Source of the DNA: an uncultured Desulfovibrio sp.
GTDB taxonomy: Bacteria > Desulfobacterota > Desulfovibrionia > Desulfovibrionales > Desulfovibrionaceae
Direction: 5' to 3'
Assembly (NCBI GenBank): GCA_900547595.1
Contig: URHE01000006.1
Span: 1 to 50,227 of the forward strand
Length of the DNA: 50,227 bases
In this document: positions 10,335 through 18,600 of the stretch, piece after piece
How positions within the stretch are numbered: position 1 is the first letter of the stretch
Layout: each line of letters opens with the position of its first letter
The notes under the pieces: model-generated
What the model saw: the letters and a program-made list of their open reading frames with translations, nothing else
Databases searched by the model: none
Told to the model about the DNA's origin: nothing
Position numbers and translations under genes: made by a program

Positions 10335-10651
10335 TGCTGTTCCTCCAGGGAAAGGTGTTATGGCCCATGGGGGCGAACGGCGGCCGTGTCCACGGACGCG
10401 CCGTCTGATTGCGCGTTGCGGGCCGCAACGGAGCCGCTTCGCGGTTCCGCACGGGCATAGAGATAAGTCATGCTTCGCGCTTGAAAAGGGGGGGACGCAA
10501 AAATTTTTTATTTTTCTTTTCCGCACTGTCCGGCATGCCGTCCCCGTCCCGCGCCAGCCCCGCCGTTTCGGCGGGGAACAGCCGGGGCGACTTGCCGTTT
10601 GGCGTCCATGGCGCTATGGATGGCGGCGACATCGACCGCAAAGGAGGCCCC
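10335..10651. other. Divergent groES/glmU control region
   Basis: This 317-bp gap contains an A/T block (10501-10520), unusual for the window, next to G7 at 10488-10494. Read towards groES, the block could act as an UP element ahead of a weak promoter-like stretch near 10455-10475 (TATCTCTAT). No CIRCE or convincing sigma-32 match was found. The glmU promoter is at 10592-10620. Confidence 0.4.
10592..10620 (+). promoter_or_regulatory. Probable sigma-70 promoter for glmU
   Basis: TTGCCG (10592-10597), a 17-base spacer, then TATGGA (10615-10620), 31 bases before the glmU ATG and upstream of its ribosome-binding site AAGGAGG. Confidence 0.5.
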
Positions 10652-12022
10652 ATGCCAACGTCCGCCGCCCTCATCCTCGCCGCGGGAAAAGGCACCCGCA
10701 TGCGCTCGGAGCGCCCCAAGGTCCTGCAATCGCTTCTGGCCGAACCCATGCTGGCCTATGTGCTCGAGGCGCTCCGTCCCCTCTTCACCGCCGATGACGG
10801 CAGCGACGCCGTCTGGGCGGTGGTGGGCCACCGCGCCGATCTTGTGGAAGCCGCGTTTCCCCGCCTGCGCGCCATCCGGCAGGAGCAGCAGCTCGGCACC
10901 GGGCACGCCCTGGCCGAAGCCCTGCCCACGCTCAGGGAAAACGGCTGCGCGCATGTTCTTGTGGTCAACGGCGATGTGCCCCTGCTCTCCACGGAAACCG
11001 TGCGCCGCTTCCTGGAGGCGGCCCGGGGCGCGGCCATTGCCTTCGCCTCCATCTCGCTGGACGACGCCGGGGCCTACGGGCGCGTCGTGCGCGCGGACGA
11101 CGGGGAGGTCACGGCCATCGTGGAAGCCAGGGACTTCGATCCCGGCCGCCACGGCCCGGATACGGGCGAAGTCAACGCCGGGCTCTACTTTCTGGAGGTG
11201 GAGGCGGTTTCCCGGCTGATCCCCCGCCTCGGCAACAACAACAGGAGCGGCGAATACTACATCACGGACCTTGTGGCCCTCGGCCTCGCGGAGGGCCTGA
11301 CGGTGCGCGGCATCAACTGCGGCGCGGATGAAAGCCTGCTGGGCGTCAATTCCCCGGCGGAACTGGCCCGCATGGAAGAGCTGCTGCGCGCGCGCACAGC
11401 GGCGCGGCTTCTGGAAAACGGCGTCATCCTCCATGCGCCGGAACTCGTGCGCGTGGGCCCCTTCGCCGTGGTGGAGCCAGGGGCGGAGCTGACCGGCCCC
11501 TGCGAGATATATGGCCATTCGCGCGTGGAAAGGGCCGCAAGCATCGCCTCCCACTGCATCCTCACGGACAGCGTGGTGCATGACCACGCGCAGATCCGTC
11601 CGTTTTCGCATCTGGAGCGGGCCGAGGTGGGCCAGGGCGCCCTTGTGGGGCCGTTTGCCCGGCTCAGGCCCGGCGCCGTTCTGGAGCCGGAAGCGCATGT
11701 GGGCAATTTCGTGGAGCTGAAAAACGCCCGCCTCGGCCACGGGGCCAAGGCCAATCACCTGAGCTATCTCGGCGATGCCGAAATCGGCCCCGCCGCCAAC
11801 ATCGGCGCGGGCACCATCACCTGCAATTACGACGGCGTCCACAAGCACCGCACGGCCATTGGCGCGCGCGCCTTCATCGGCAGCAACACGGCGCTCGTCG
11901 CGCCTGTGGAAGTGGGCGACGGCGCGCTGGTGGGCGCGGGCTCGGTCATCACCAGGAATGTTCCGGCGGGCGAGATGGGCATCGCGCGGGGGCGCCAGAA
12001 AAACCTGCCCCGCAGGAGCTGA
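10652..12022 (+). CDS. glmU: Bifunctional GlmU: GlcN-1-P acetyltransferase / GlcNAc-1-P uridylyltransferase
   Basis: The 456-residue enzyme makes UDP-GlcNAc for peptidoglycan and LPS. The N-terminal pyrophosphorylase domain (about 5-230) has LILAAGKGTRMRSERPKVLQ and the product-site NNRSGEYYITD. The C-terminal left-handed beta helix (about 250-450) has hexapeptide repeats and the acetyltransferase block NHLSYLGDAEIGPAANIGAGT plus CNYDGVHKHRT. The ATG at 10652 follows a strong AAGGAGG; in-frame codons further upstream overlap the promoter. It appears to be a single-gene transcription unit. Confidence 0.97.
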   Translation: MPTSAALILAAGKGTRMRSERPKVLQSLLAEPMLAYVLEALRPLFTADDGSDAVWAVVGHRADLVEAAFPRLRAIRQEQQLGTGHALAEALPTLRENGCAHVLVVNGDVPLLSTETVRRFLEAARGAAIAFASISLDDAGAYGRVVRADDGEVTAIVEARDFDPGRHGPDTGEVNAGLYFLEVEAVSRLIPRLGNNNRSGEYYITDLVALGLAEGLTVRGINCGADESLLGVNSPAELARMEELLRARTAARLLENGVILHAPELVRVGPFAVVEPGAELTGPCEIYGHSRVERAASIASHCILTDSVVHDHAQIRPFSHLERAEVGQGALVGPFARLRPGAVLEPEAHVGNFVELKNARLGHGAKANHLSYLGDAEIGPAANIGAGTITCNYDGVHKHRTAIGARAFIGSNTALVAPVEVGDGALVGAGSVITRNVPAGEMGIARGRQKNLPRRS

Positions 12023-12082
12023 CCGCGCGGCGGAACACGGAAGATGCCCGCGGCGATCCTTTCGCGCCTGTGCGGACGCGTC

Positions 12083-12110
12083 TTGCCTTTTTCCCCAAAA
12101 GCCCTATAAC
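12083..12110 (+). promoter_or_regulatory. Probable promoter for the Tim44-like gene
   Basis: TTGCCT (12083-12088), a 16-base spacer, then TATAAC (12105-12110), giving a leader of about 50 bases before the ATG at 12167. Confidence 0.5.
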
Positions 12111-12166
12111 AGAGGATATGACGCAGAACATTTCCGCGTCGGGAGAACGTCTTAACCGGAGTTGCC

Positions 12167-13093
12167 ATGAAGATCAGCGCCCTTTTCGCAGCCCTCGTCA
12201 TCCTCTTTTCCGCGTTCGCGCTTGCCTTGCCCGATTCCGCCGAAGCCGCCCGCATGGGCGGGGGCCGTTCCTTCGGCAGCAAACCGTTCATGAGCCGCCC
12301 CGCTCCCAAACCCGCCATGCGGCAGCAGGCGCCCGCCGCCGCCCCGGGCGCGTCGCAAGCCACGGCGCCGCGCCCCGGCCTGTTCGGCGGGATGGGGGGC
12401 CTGTTCGGCGGCCTGCTCGCGGGCACGCTGCTCGGCTCCCTGCTGGCCGGAAACGGCTTTTCCGGCGGCGGTTTTCTTGACATCATCCTCATCGGCCTGC
12501 TGATTTTTCTCGGCCTCAAGCTCTTTGCCCGCTTTCGCAACCGCCAGGCGCCGGAACCTGCCGCGGCGGGCGCGGGCGCCTTTGGCGGCGCGCGTCCGGA
12601 CCTGACCGCCGACAGCGCGAGCCGGCCCTATGCCCGCGACACTGTCCAGGGCTCCGGATGGGACGCCCTGCGCGGCCAGGGGGGCCAGGCGGCGTCCTTC
12701 TCCGCGGAACCGGCAGTGGATGTGCCCGCCGGATTCGATACCGAAGAATTCCTGCGCGGCGCCAAGATGGCCTACAGCCGCATGCAGAAGTCCTGGGACA
12801 AGCGCGATCTGGACGACATCGCCCAGTTCGCCACCCCGGCGGTCATGGACGCGCTCAGGGAACAGATGACCACGGACGGCGCCCCCGGCACCACGGAGAT
12901 ACTGCTGGTCAACGCCCAGTTGCTCGGCGCGGAAAACGACGGGGAGGACCAGCGCGCCCAGGTATTCTTTGACGTGCTCCTGCGCGAGCATCCCGGGCAG
13001 GATGCCCCCAGCTCCGCGCGCGAGGTCTGGCACTTCCTGCGCGAGGGCGCCAATGGCACCTGGAAGCTCGACGGCATCCAGCAGGTGGACTGA
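12167..13093 (+). CDS. Tim44-like domain membrane protein
   Basis: The 308-residue protein has a signal peptide (1-27, cleavage after SAEA), then a Met/Pro/Ala-rich stretch and a Gly/Leu-rich region (GLFGGMGGLFGGLLAG). A membrane helix lies at about 103-121. The C-terminal ~150 residues, starting around FDTEEFLRGAKMAYSRMQKSWDKRDLDDI, resemble the Tim44/MBA1 alpha-beta domain. Bacterial members are poorly characterised inner-membrane proteins, and a role in transport or membrane organisation is only inferred. The start is set by CCGGAG five bases before the ATG. A perfect 12-bp hairpin follows the stop. Confidence 0.85.
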   Translation: MKISALFAALVILFSAFALALPDSAEAARMGGGRSFGSKPFMSRPAPKPAMRQQAPAAAPGASQATAPRPGLFGGMGGLFGGLLAGTLLGSLLAGNGFSGGGFLDIILIGLLIFLGLKLFARFRNRQAPEPAAAGAGAFGGARPDLTADSASRPYARDTVQGSGWDALRGQGGQAASFSAEPAVDVPAGFDTEEFLRGAKMAYSRMQKSWDKRDLDDIAQFATPAVMDALREQMTTDGAPGTTEILLVNAQLLGAENDGEDQRAQVFFDVLLREHPGQDAPSSAREVWHFLREGANGTWKLDGIQQVD

Positions 13094-13115
13094 GCAGCGA
13101 TTTTCCGGATTTTCT

Positions 13116-13151
13116 CCGGAAGGCCGGGGCCGATGGCTTCCGGCCTTCCGG
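13116..13151. repeat. Perfect 12-bp inverted repeat after the Tim44-like gene
   Basis: CCGGAAGGCCGG (13116-13127) pairs with CCGGCCTTCCGG (13140-13151) around a 12-base loop. There is no T-run on either side, so it may be an RNA-stabilising or attenuating hairpin in the leader of the next gene rather than a classical terminator. Confidence 0.6.
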
Positions 13152-13157
13152 TCCAGC

Positions 13158-13186
13158 GCAGATCGCATTCAGCAGATCGAATTCAG
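13158..13186. repeat. 14-bp tandem direct repeat upstream of the thioesterase
   Basis: Two near-identical units, GCAGATCGCATTCAG and GCAGATCGAATTCAG, overlap by one base with a 14-bp period. They end at the AGGAG ribosome-binding site of the thioesterase gene. Function unknown; possibly a small duplication or an operator. Confidence 0.6.
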
Positions 13187-13198
13187 GAGCATGATGGC

Positions 13199-13621
13199 AT
13201 GGAACATGCCGATACGATGCGGGACATGAACAACTATGTGGCACGCCATGACAGGCTCGTCCGCCATCTGCAGATGCACATGGAGGCCGCCACACCGGAA
13301 TTTTCCAGGGTCACCATGCCCCTCACGGAACACCACAGGAACGGCATGGGCTTTGCGCACGGGGGCGCCATCTTCGCCCTTGCGGACGTGGCCTTCGGCG
13401 CCGCCGCCAATGCCGGACGGGAGACGGGGGTGGTCAGCCTGACCTCCAGCATCGAGTTCCTCCGCCCGGGCAAGGTGGGACCGCTTGCGGCGGAAGCCCG
13501 CGTGGTGCGCGAAGGCAATCATGTCCTGAGCTACGACGTGTGCGTTTTCGACGGCGAGGGCACCCTCATCGCGCGCGCCATGTCCACCGGCTTTATCACG
13601 GATACGCCCCTGCCCGCCTGA
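13199..13621 (+). CDS. PaaI-family hotdog-fold thioesterase
   Basis: The 140-residue protein carries the hotdog acyl-CoA thioesterase pattern: NGMGFAHGGAIFALADVAFGAAAN (the HGGxxxxLxD motif of PaaI/YbgC-like enzymes) and SLTSSIEFLRPGKVGPLAAEARVV. Such enzymes hydrolyse acyl- or aryl-CoA; the substrate cannot be told. AGGAG at 13185-13189 best serves the ATG at 13199 (9-base spacing) rather than the two overlapping ATGs at 13191-13196, which are out of frame or too close. Confidence 0.87.
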   Translation: MEHADTMRDMNNYVARHDRLVRHLQMHMEAATPEFSRVTMPLTEHHRNGMGFAHGGAIFALADVAFGAAANAGRETGVVSLTSSIEFLRPGKVGPLAAEARVVREGNHVLSYDVCVFDGEGTLIARAMSTGFITDTPLPA

Positions 13622-13678
13622 GTGGGGAAACCTTGTGGCACAAACTCCGGCATTGCACCGCGACACAACGAGCAGCAC

Positions 13679-14269
13679 ATGAACATCCGCAAGATCCGCG
13701 AAGACCTGGGCCGTGCCAGAACCTGCGTGCAGCGGCGCGACTATCCCCGCGCCGTCTTTCTTCTCACGTCCGCGCTCCGGGAACTGGGGGGGCAGGCGGC
13801 GCCCATGGACCTGCGCGGGGATTTCCGCACCACTCTGGCCGACATCTGCGCGGACCCCGGCTACAGGAAGGAATATTCCCAGGCCGTCGCCTACCAGCCC
13901 GGCAAGGAACGCGAGCTGCTCGCCTTCTTCAACAAGTTCTACAAGCAGATCATGGGGCAGGAGGAGCAGGAGGACTACGAGGCCACGCTTCAGCGCAAGC
14001 TCAATCTCGACCGCTGCATCAACGACGGCAAGCGCTTCCTCAGCGAGCGCAAGGTCCCGGAGGCGGATACCTGCTTCACCGAGGCGTTCAAATACTACAA
14101 GAACGAGTTCGCCGCTTTCGGCATGGTGGCCAAGGCCCTGCTTGAAGCCGGGGAATATGTCCGCGCGCTCGGCCATGTCCGCAAGGGCCTTGCGGAACGC
14201 CCCGAAGATGCGGAGCTGCGCCGCATCGCCGAAGAATGCCTGCGCCTGCGGGCGCAGGCCGGCCGCTGA
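13679..14269 (+). CDS. TPR-like helical protein of unknown function
   Basis: A 196-residue, mostly helical protein: MNIRKIREDLGRARTCVQRRDYPRAVFLLTSALRELG at the N-terminus, and a C-terminal part that reads as two TPR units (DGKRFLSERKVPEADTCFTEAFKYYKNEFAAF and KALLEAGEYVRALGHVRKGLAERPEDAELR). No signal peptide or membrane helix. The start at 13679 is preferred because the upstream in-frame GTG adds unrelated residues directly after the thioesterase stop. It lies between the thioesterase and the YhaO-YhaN pair; no specific function can be assigned. Confidence 0.75.
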   Translation: MNIRKIREDLGRARTCVQRRDYPRAVFLLTSALRELGGQAAPMDLRGDFRTTLADICADPGYRKEYSQAVAYQPGKERELLAFFNKFYKQIMGQEEQEDYEATLQRKLNLDRCINDGKRFLSERKVPEADTCFTEAFKYYKNEFAAFGMVAKALLEAGEYVRALGHVRKGLAERPEDAELRRIAEECLRLRAQAGR

Positions 14270-14345
14270 GACCGCTCCCGTCAATTTTTTCCCGTCAGGT
14301 CTCCCTTCTCCCGCTGCCGCCGCCGGGCAGAGGCGTTGCCATACC

Positions 14346-14374
14346 TTGCCACCGCCCTAGAAAAAGTCTAGAAG
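14346..14374 (+). promoter_or_regulatory. Possible promoter for the yhaO-yhaN-like operon
   Basis: TTGCCA (14346-14351), a 17-base spacer, then TAGAAG (14369-14374), 39 bases before the ATG at 14414. Confidence 0.4.
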
Positions 14375-14413
14375 TATTCCTTCTATCTCTTCATCCGCGC
14401 AACGAGGCGCAGC

Positions 14414-15691
14414 ATGGACGAAATCCGCTACATCCACGCGGCAGATCTGCATCTGGACACGCCCTTCCGGGGTCTTGCCCAGGAAACTGGCCAGGGCGGC
14501 CGCTTCTCCCGCCTTCTCCACGACGCCACCTTCATCGCCCTTGAGCGCCTCATCAGTTGCTGTGAGCGGGAAAAGCCGGACTTTCTCGTTCTGGCCGGCG
14601 ACATCTACAATCAGGAAGACCACAGCGTCAAGGCGCAGCTGGCCCTGCGCGACGGCTGCGCGCGTCTGGAACGCCTGGGCATCCCGGTATTCATCGCCCA
14701 TGGCAACCATGACCCGCTCTCCTCACGCCTCACATCAGTGGACTGGCCCGACAATGTCGTCATTTTCGGCGCCGAGCCGGAGGTCCATCCCCTTGAGCGC
14801 GGCGGCGAACCGCTGGCGCTCATCCACGGCATCAGCCATGCCCGCGCCAGGGAAGGCCGCAATCTGGCGCGCCTGTTCCGGCGCGACGGCGGCGGGGACT
14901 GTTTCCAGCTCGGCGTCCTGCACTGCGCCGTCCAGGGCGAAGCCGCCGACCGCTACGCCCCCTGCGGCCTGGAGGACCTCACCGCCACCGGGCTCGACGC
15001 CTGGGCCCTCGGCCATGTGCACGAGCGGCGCATCCTTTCGGAACAGCCGTTCATCGCCTATCCCGGCAATACCCAGGGCCTGCATATCAATGAAACCGGC
15101 CCGCGCGGCTGCCTGCTCGTCACGGCGGCGCCCCACGCCGGAGGCTGGCGCTGCCAGGCGGAATTCCGCGATCTTGGCCCCATACTGTGGGAAAAACTGG
15201 CGCTCGCCCTTGAGGATGTGGATCACCTTGACGAGGTGGAACGGCGCCTGTGCCACGCCCTGACGGCGCTGGGCGAAGCGGCCCCCCCCGCCTGCGAAGC
15301 CGTCATGGCCCGCGTGACCCTTGAGGGCAGGACGCCGCTGGACGGCATGCTGCGCAAGGCCGCCACCAGCGAGGACCTGGCGGAGCGCCTCCAGTACCTT
15401 GCGGGGGAGACTCCGGGCATCTGGCTCAAGGACCTGCGCGTGGAAACACGCTCCCTGGCGGAACGGGAGGAACTGCTGCGCCGGGAGGACCTGCTGGGCG
15501 AAACGGCCCGCCTCGCCTCCGCCATGCGCGAAAGCCGCCAGACCCTCCATGAGGTGGCCGATGCCGCACTGGAGCCGCTTTTCGGGCACAGCCGCCTGCG
15601 GAAGGCGCTCACACCGCCGGACGAGGAGCAGCTCCGCGCGCTTCTTGACGAGGCCGAACGCCTGTGCCTGGACCTGCTGGAGGAACGCTGA
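14414..15691 (+). CDS. SbcD/YhaO-type metallophosphoesterase (DNA exonuclease subunit)
   Basis: The 425-residue protein has the calcineurin-like phosphoesterase motifs in order: HAADLHLD near residue 8, LAGDIYNQ, AHGNHDPL, LHCAVQG, and ALGHVHERR. These residues bind two metal ions in SbcD/Mre11-like nucleases. The C-terminal ~180 residues are helical and charged, probably the capping/ATPase-binding region. It fits the Bacillus YhaO family better than E. coli SbcD because its partner is the YhaN-like ATPase whose ATG overlaps its stop (TGATG at 15689-15693). The pair would process DNA ends or hairpins in an ATP-dependent complex. Confidence 0.88.
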   Translation: MDEIRYIHAADLHLDTPFRGLAQETGQGGRFSRLLHDATFIALERLISCCEREKPDFLVLAGDIYNQEDHSVKAQLALRDGCARLERLGIPVFIAHGNHDPLSSRLTSVDWPDNVVIFGAEPEVHPLERGGEPLALIHGISHARAREGRNLARLFRRDGGGDCFQLGVLHCAVQGEAADRYAPCGLEDLTATGLDAWALGHVHERRILSEQPFIAYPGNTQGLHINETGPRGCLLVTAAPHAGGWRCQAEFRDLGPILWEKLALALEDVDHLDEVERRLCHALTALGEAAPPACEAVMARVTLEGRTPLDGMLRKAATSEDLAERLQYLAGETPGIWLKDLRVETRSLAEREELLRREDLLGETARLASAMRESRQTLHEVADAALEPLFGHSRLRKALTPPDEEQLRALLDEAERLCLDLLEER

Positions 15692-18600
15692 TGTATATTG
15701 ACTCCTTCCATATAGATGGCTTCGGCGTCCTGTCCGGCGTGGAGGTGGACGCGCTGCCCCCGGGCCTGAGCATCTTTCTCGGCCGGAACGAGGCGGGCAA
15801 GTCCACCTGTCTGGAATTTCTGCGCACCATGCTCACGGGCTATCCCAATCCCCGCGCCGCCGAGGCGCGGCGGGGCTTTGCGCCCGTGTCCGGCGGAACG
15901 GCGGGCGGCAGCCTTGTGCTGCGCTACGCGGCTTCCGACGGCGGTGAAGAGACGCTTCACCTGACCCGCAGGCCCGGCCCCTCGGGGGGGACCCTCACCC
16001 TGAACCGGCCTGACGGCGCGCCGCTTTCGCCCGACCTGCTGCGGCAGCTGCTGTTCGGCGTGAGCCGCGAGGTCTATCGGGCGGTTTTCGGCTTCAGCCT
16101 CGGCGAACTGGAAACTTTTGAAAGCCTTGACGCCGAGGGCGTGCGCAACGCGCTCTACGGGGCAAGCTTCGGGCCCGGGCTGCGCGCCCCGGGCGAAGCG
16201 CTGAAGATGCTGGAACGCCAGGAAGAGGAGATATTCAAGCGCGGCGGCAGCAAACCCGCCCTGAATACGGCCCTGGGGCAACTGGAAGCCTTGCGCGCCC
16301 GCATTGAGGACGTCAGCGCCGAATGCGCGGGCTTTGACGCCCTGGCCGAGGAGTTTTCCCGCAAAAGGACGGAACTTTCCGACCTGCGCCGCCGCAAGGC
16401 GGAACTGGAGGACGAGCGCCGTCATCTGGAACGCCGTCTGGGTGTCTGGCGGCAGTGGGACGAATGGCGCATGACCGGCGCGCGCCTTGAACGGCTCACG
16501 CCCGTGCGCGAAGATTTTCCCGAGGACGGCGCCGCGCGGCTCGCGCGCCTTCAGGAAGCGCGGGAAGCCTGCGAGCGTCAGGTGGCCGCCCGCGATGAAA
16601 AGCTCGCGCGCCTGCGCGCGCGCCAGGACGCCATCGCCGTGGAGAGCGCGTTGCTGGCGGTCCTGCCGGAGCTGCGCAGGCTTTCCGAACGCAAGAGCGG
16701 CTATCGGCAGGCGCTCGGGCAGATCCGCGGGCTGGAAGAAAACTGCCGCCGCGCCGAATCCGCCCTTGCCCATGGGCTCACCCAACTGGGGCCCGGCTGG
16801 AGCTGCCAGCGCATCCGCGAGACCGACCGCTCGCTTTTTGCCCGCGAGGACCTTGAAAAACAGGCCCGGGAAATGACCGCCGCCGTCACGGCGCATCAGG
16901 CCGCCATTGACGGTCTGGCCCGCGCCAACCGTGATGTGGAGGCAGCCGAGCGCGCGGTGGGCGCCGCGCGGGACGCTCTGGAGGTTCTGCCCGCTCCCGT
17001 GGCCGAACTGCCGGAGGAGGCCCGTGACGAACTGCGCCAGACCATGGCCCGCCTGGAAGAGAATCGCCGTCTGGCGCCGGGGCGCGAACGCGCCCTTGGC
17101 CAGGCCCGCACCGCCTTTGGCCGGGCGGTCGATCAACTGCGGCTGAACGGCACACCGGCAACTTCCGGAGAAAACCTTGCCCACGCGGACGCCTGCGCCC
17201 GGCTGGACGCTCTGCTGGCGCGGCAGGAAGATGCCCTCGGCGTCGCGCGCACCATGCAGACACGCCTTCAGGAAGCCACGGAAATGGCCCAGGCCGTCCG
17301 TCAGGCGGAAGAACAGGCCGAGGCCGTCAAAAAACGCATGGACACCCTGCGCGAGGCGCAGCGCAACGCCGGCGGTCCGAGCCGCGAGGCTCTGGACGCG
17401 CGGGCCGCCGCCCTGCGCGCATTGCGCGCCCTTTCGACGACCACGACCACCGAACGCGAACGCCTTCAGGAACTGGACAACAGGATCTCGTCGGAGCAGG
17501 CCCCGGCGCCCATCATGAGCGTGCCGCTCATCGTGGTGGGCGCGCTGCTCATTCTGGGCGGGGGCGGCATCCTCCTCGCCCACTGGCTTCTGGGCATAAC
17601 GGAATACGCGCTCACCCCGGAGCTCAGCCTGCCCGTCAGCCTCTGGTCAGGCTATCTTGTTTTGGCGAGCGGCGTGGGCTTCCTCGCCGGGGGCCTGCCG
17701 CGCAGCGGGCCCGAGGCGCGGCGTTTCCAGCGCGAAATGGCGCAGCTCCAGAGCCGGCGCGAAACCTGCGCGCTCCATGTGGCGGAACTGGGCGAACAGG
17801 CGCGCCAGCTCTGCGCGGCCGCGGGCGTGGAAAGCATGGATCTGGTCACACTGGAAGCCACGGAAATGCTGCTGGAGCGCGAACGCGAACAGTGCTTCCA
17901 TGAGGAGCGCTCCCGCCGGGACATGGAGACGCTCAGGCGCGAATACGCCCAGGCCCGCGCGCAGGCCGCCGCGCTTGAGAGCCGCGCCCATGAAAAGGAG
18001 GGCGAGGTGCAACAGACGCGGCGTCAATGGCATGGCCTCATGCAGTCGCTGCATGTGGCCAGTGTGCCGTCGCCGGAAAGCGCCTCCACCTTCTTTGCCC
18101 GCGCCGAATCCGCGCGCCTCGCCTTCGGGGCCGTGGCCGCCGCCCAGGCCGACCTGGATGCCCTGCTGGACGACATGCGCGCGCTCGAAGCGCGGGCGGG
18201 CGGCGTTTCCGCCGTGGCTGAACGCATGGCCCGCGCCGACCTGCCGCTGGAAGAGGCCGTGCGCCAGGTCATGGATGCCTGCCGCGAGGCCGATGCCGCG
18301 CGCGAGCAGCGCATCCGCGCCGCCTCCGCCCTGCAGAACCATGAAAGCGAACTGGAACGGGCCCAGGCGCGCCAGCGCGAAGCCTCCGCCCGGCTGCGCG
18401 CCGATGAGGAGCGGCTGGAAACGGCCCGCGCGGCTTGGGGGACCTGCCTCCTCGGGCTTGGGCTTGAGCAGAATCTGGACCCGGAAACCGTGCGCGAGGC
18501 CATCAAGTGCATGGAAGGCTGCCTTGCGGCGGAAGCGCAGCTGGAACGGGCCCAGGGCGAACTGGCCCAGGGCCGCGCCGAACTGGCGGCCCTTGAGGAG

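Noticed and set aside
13622..13678. Upstream GTG start for the TPR-like protein
   Set aside because: It begins at the thioesterase stop, lacks a ribosome-binding site and adds residues unlike the helical core.
15223..17583. 786-codon minus-strand frame across yhaO/yhaN
   Set aside because: No homology and Arg/Pro/Gly-rich; it ignores the terminator and operon structure of the plus strand.
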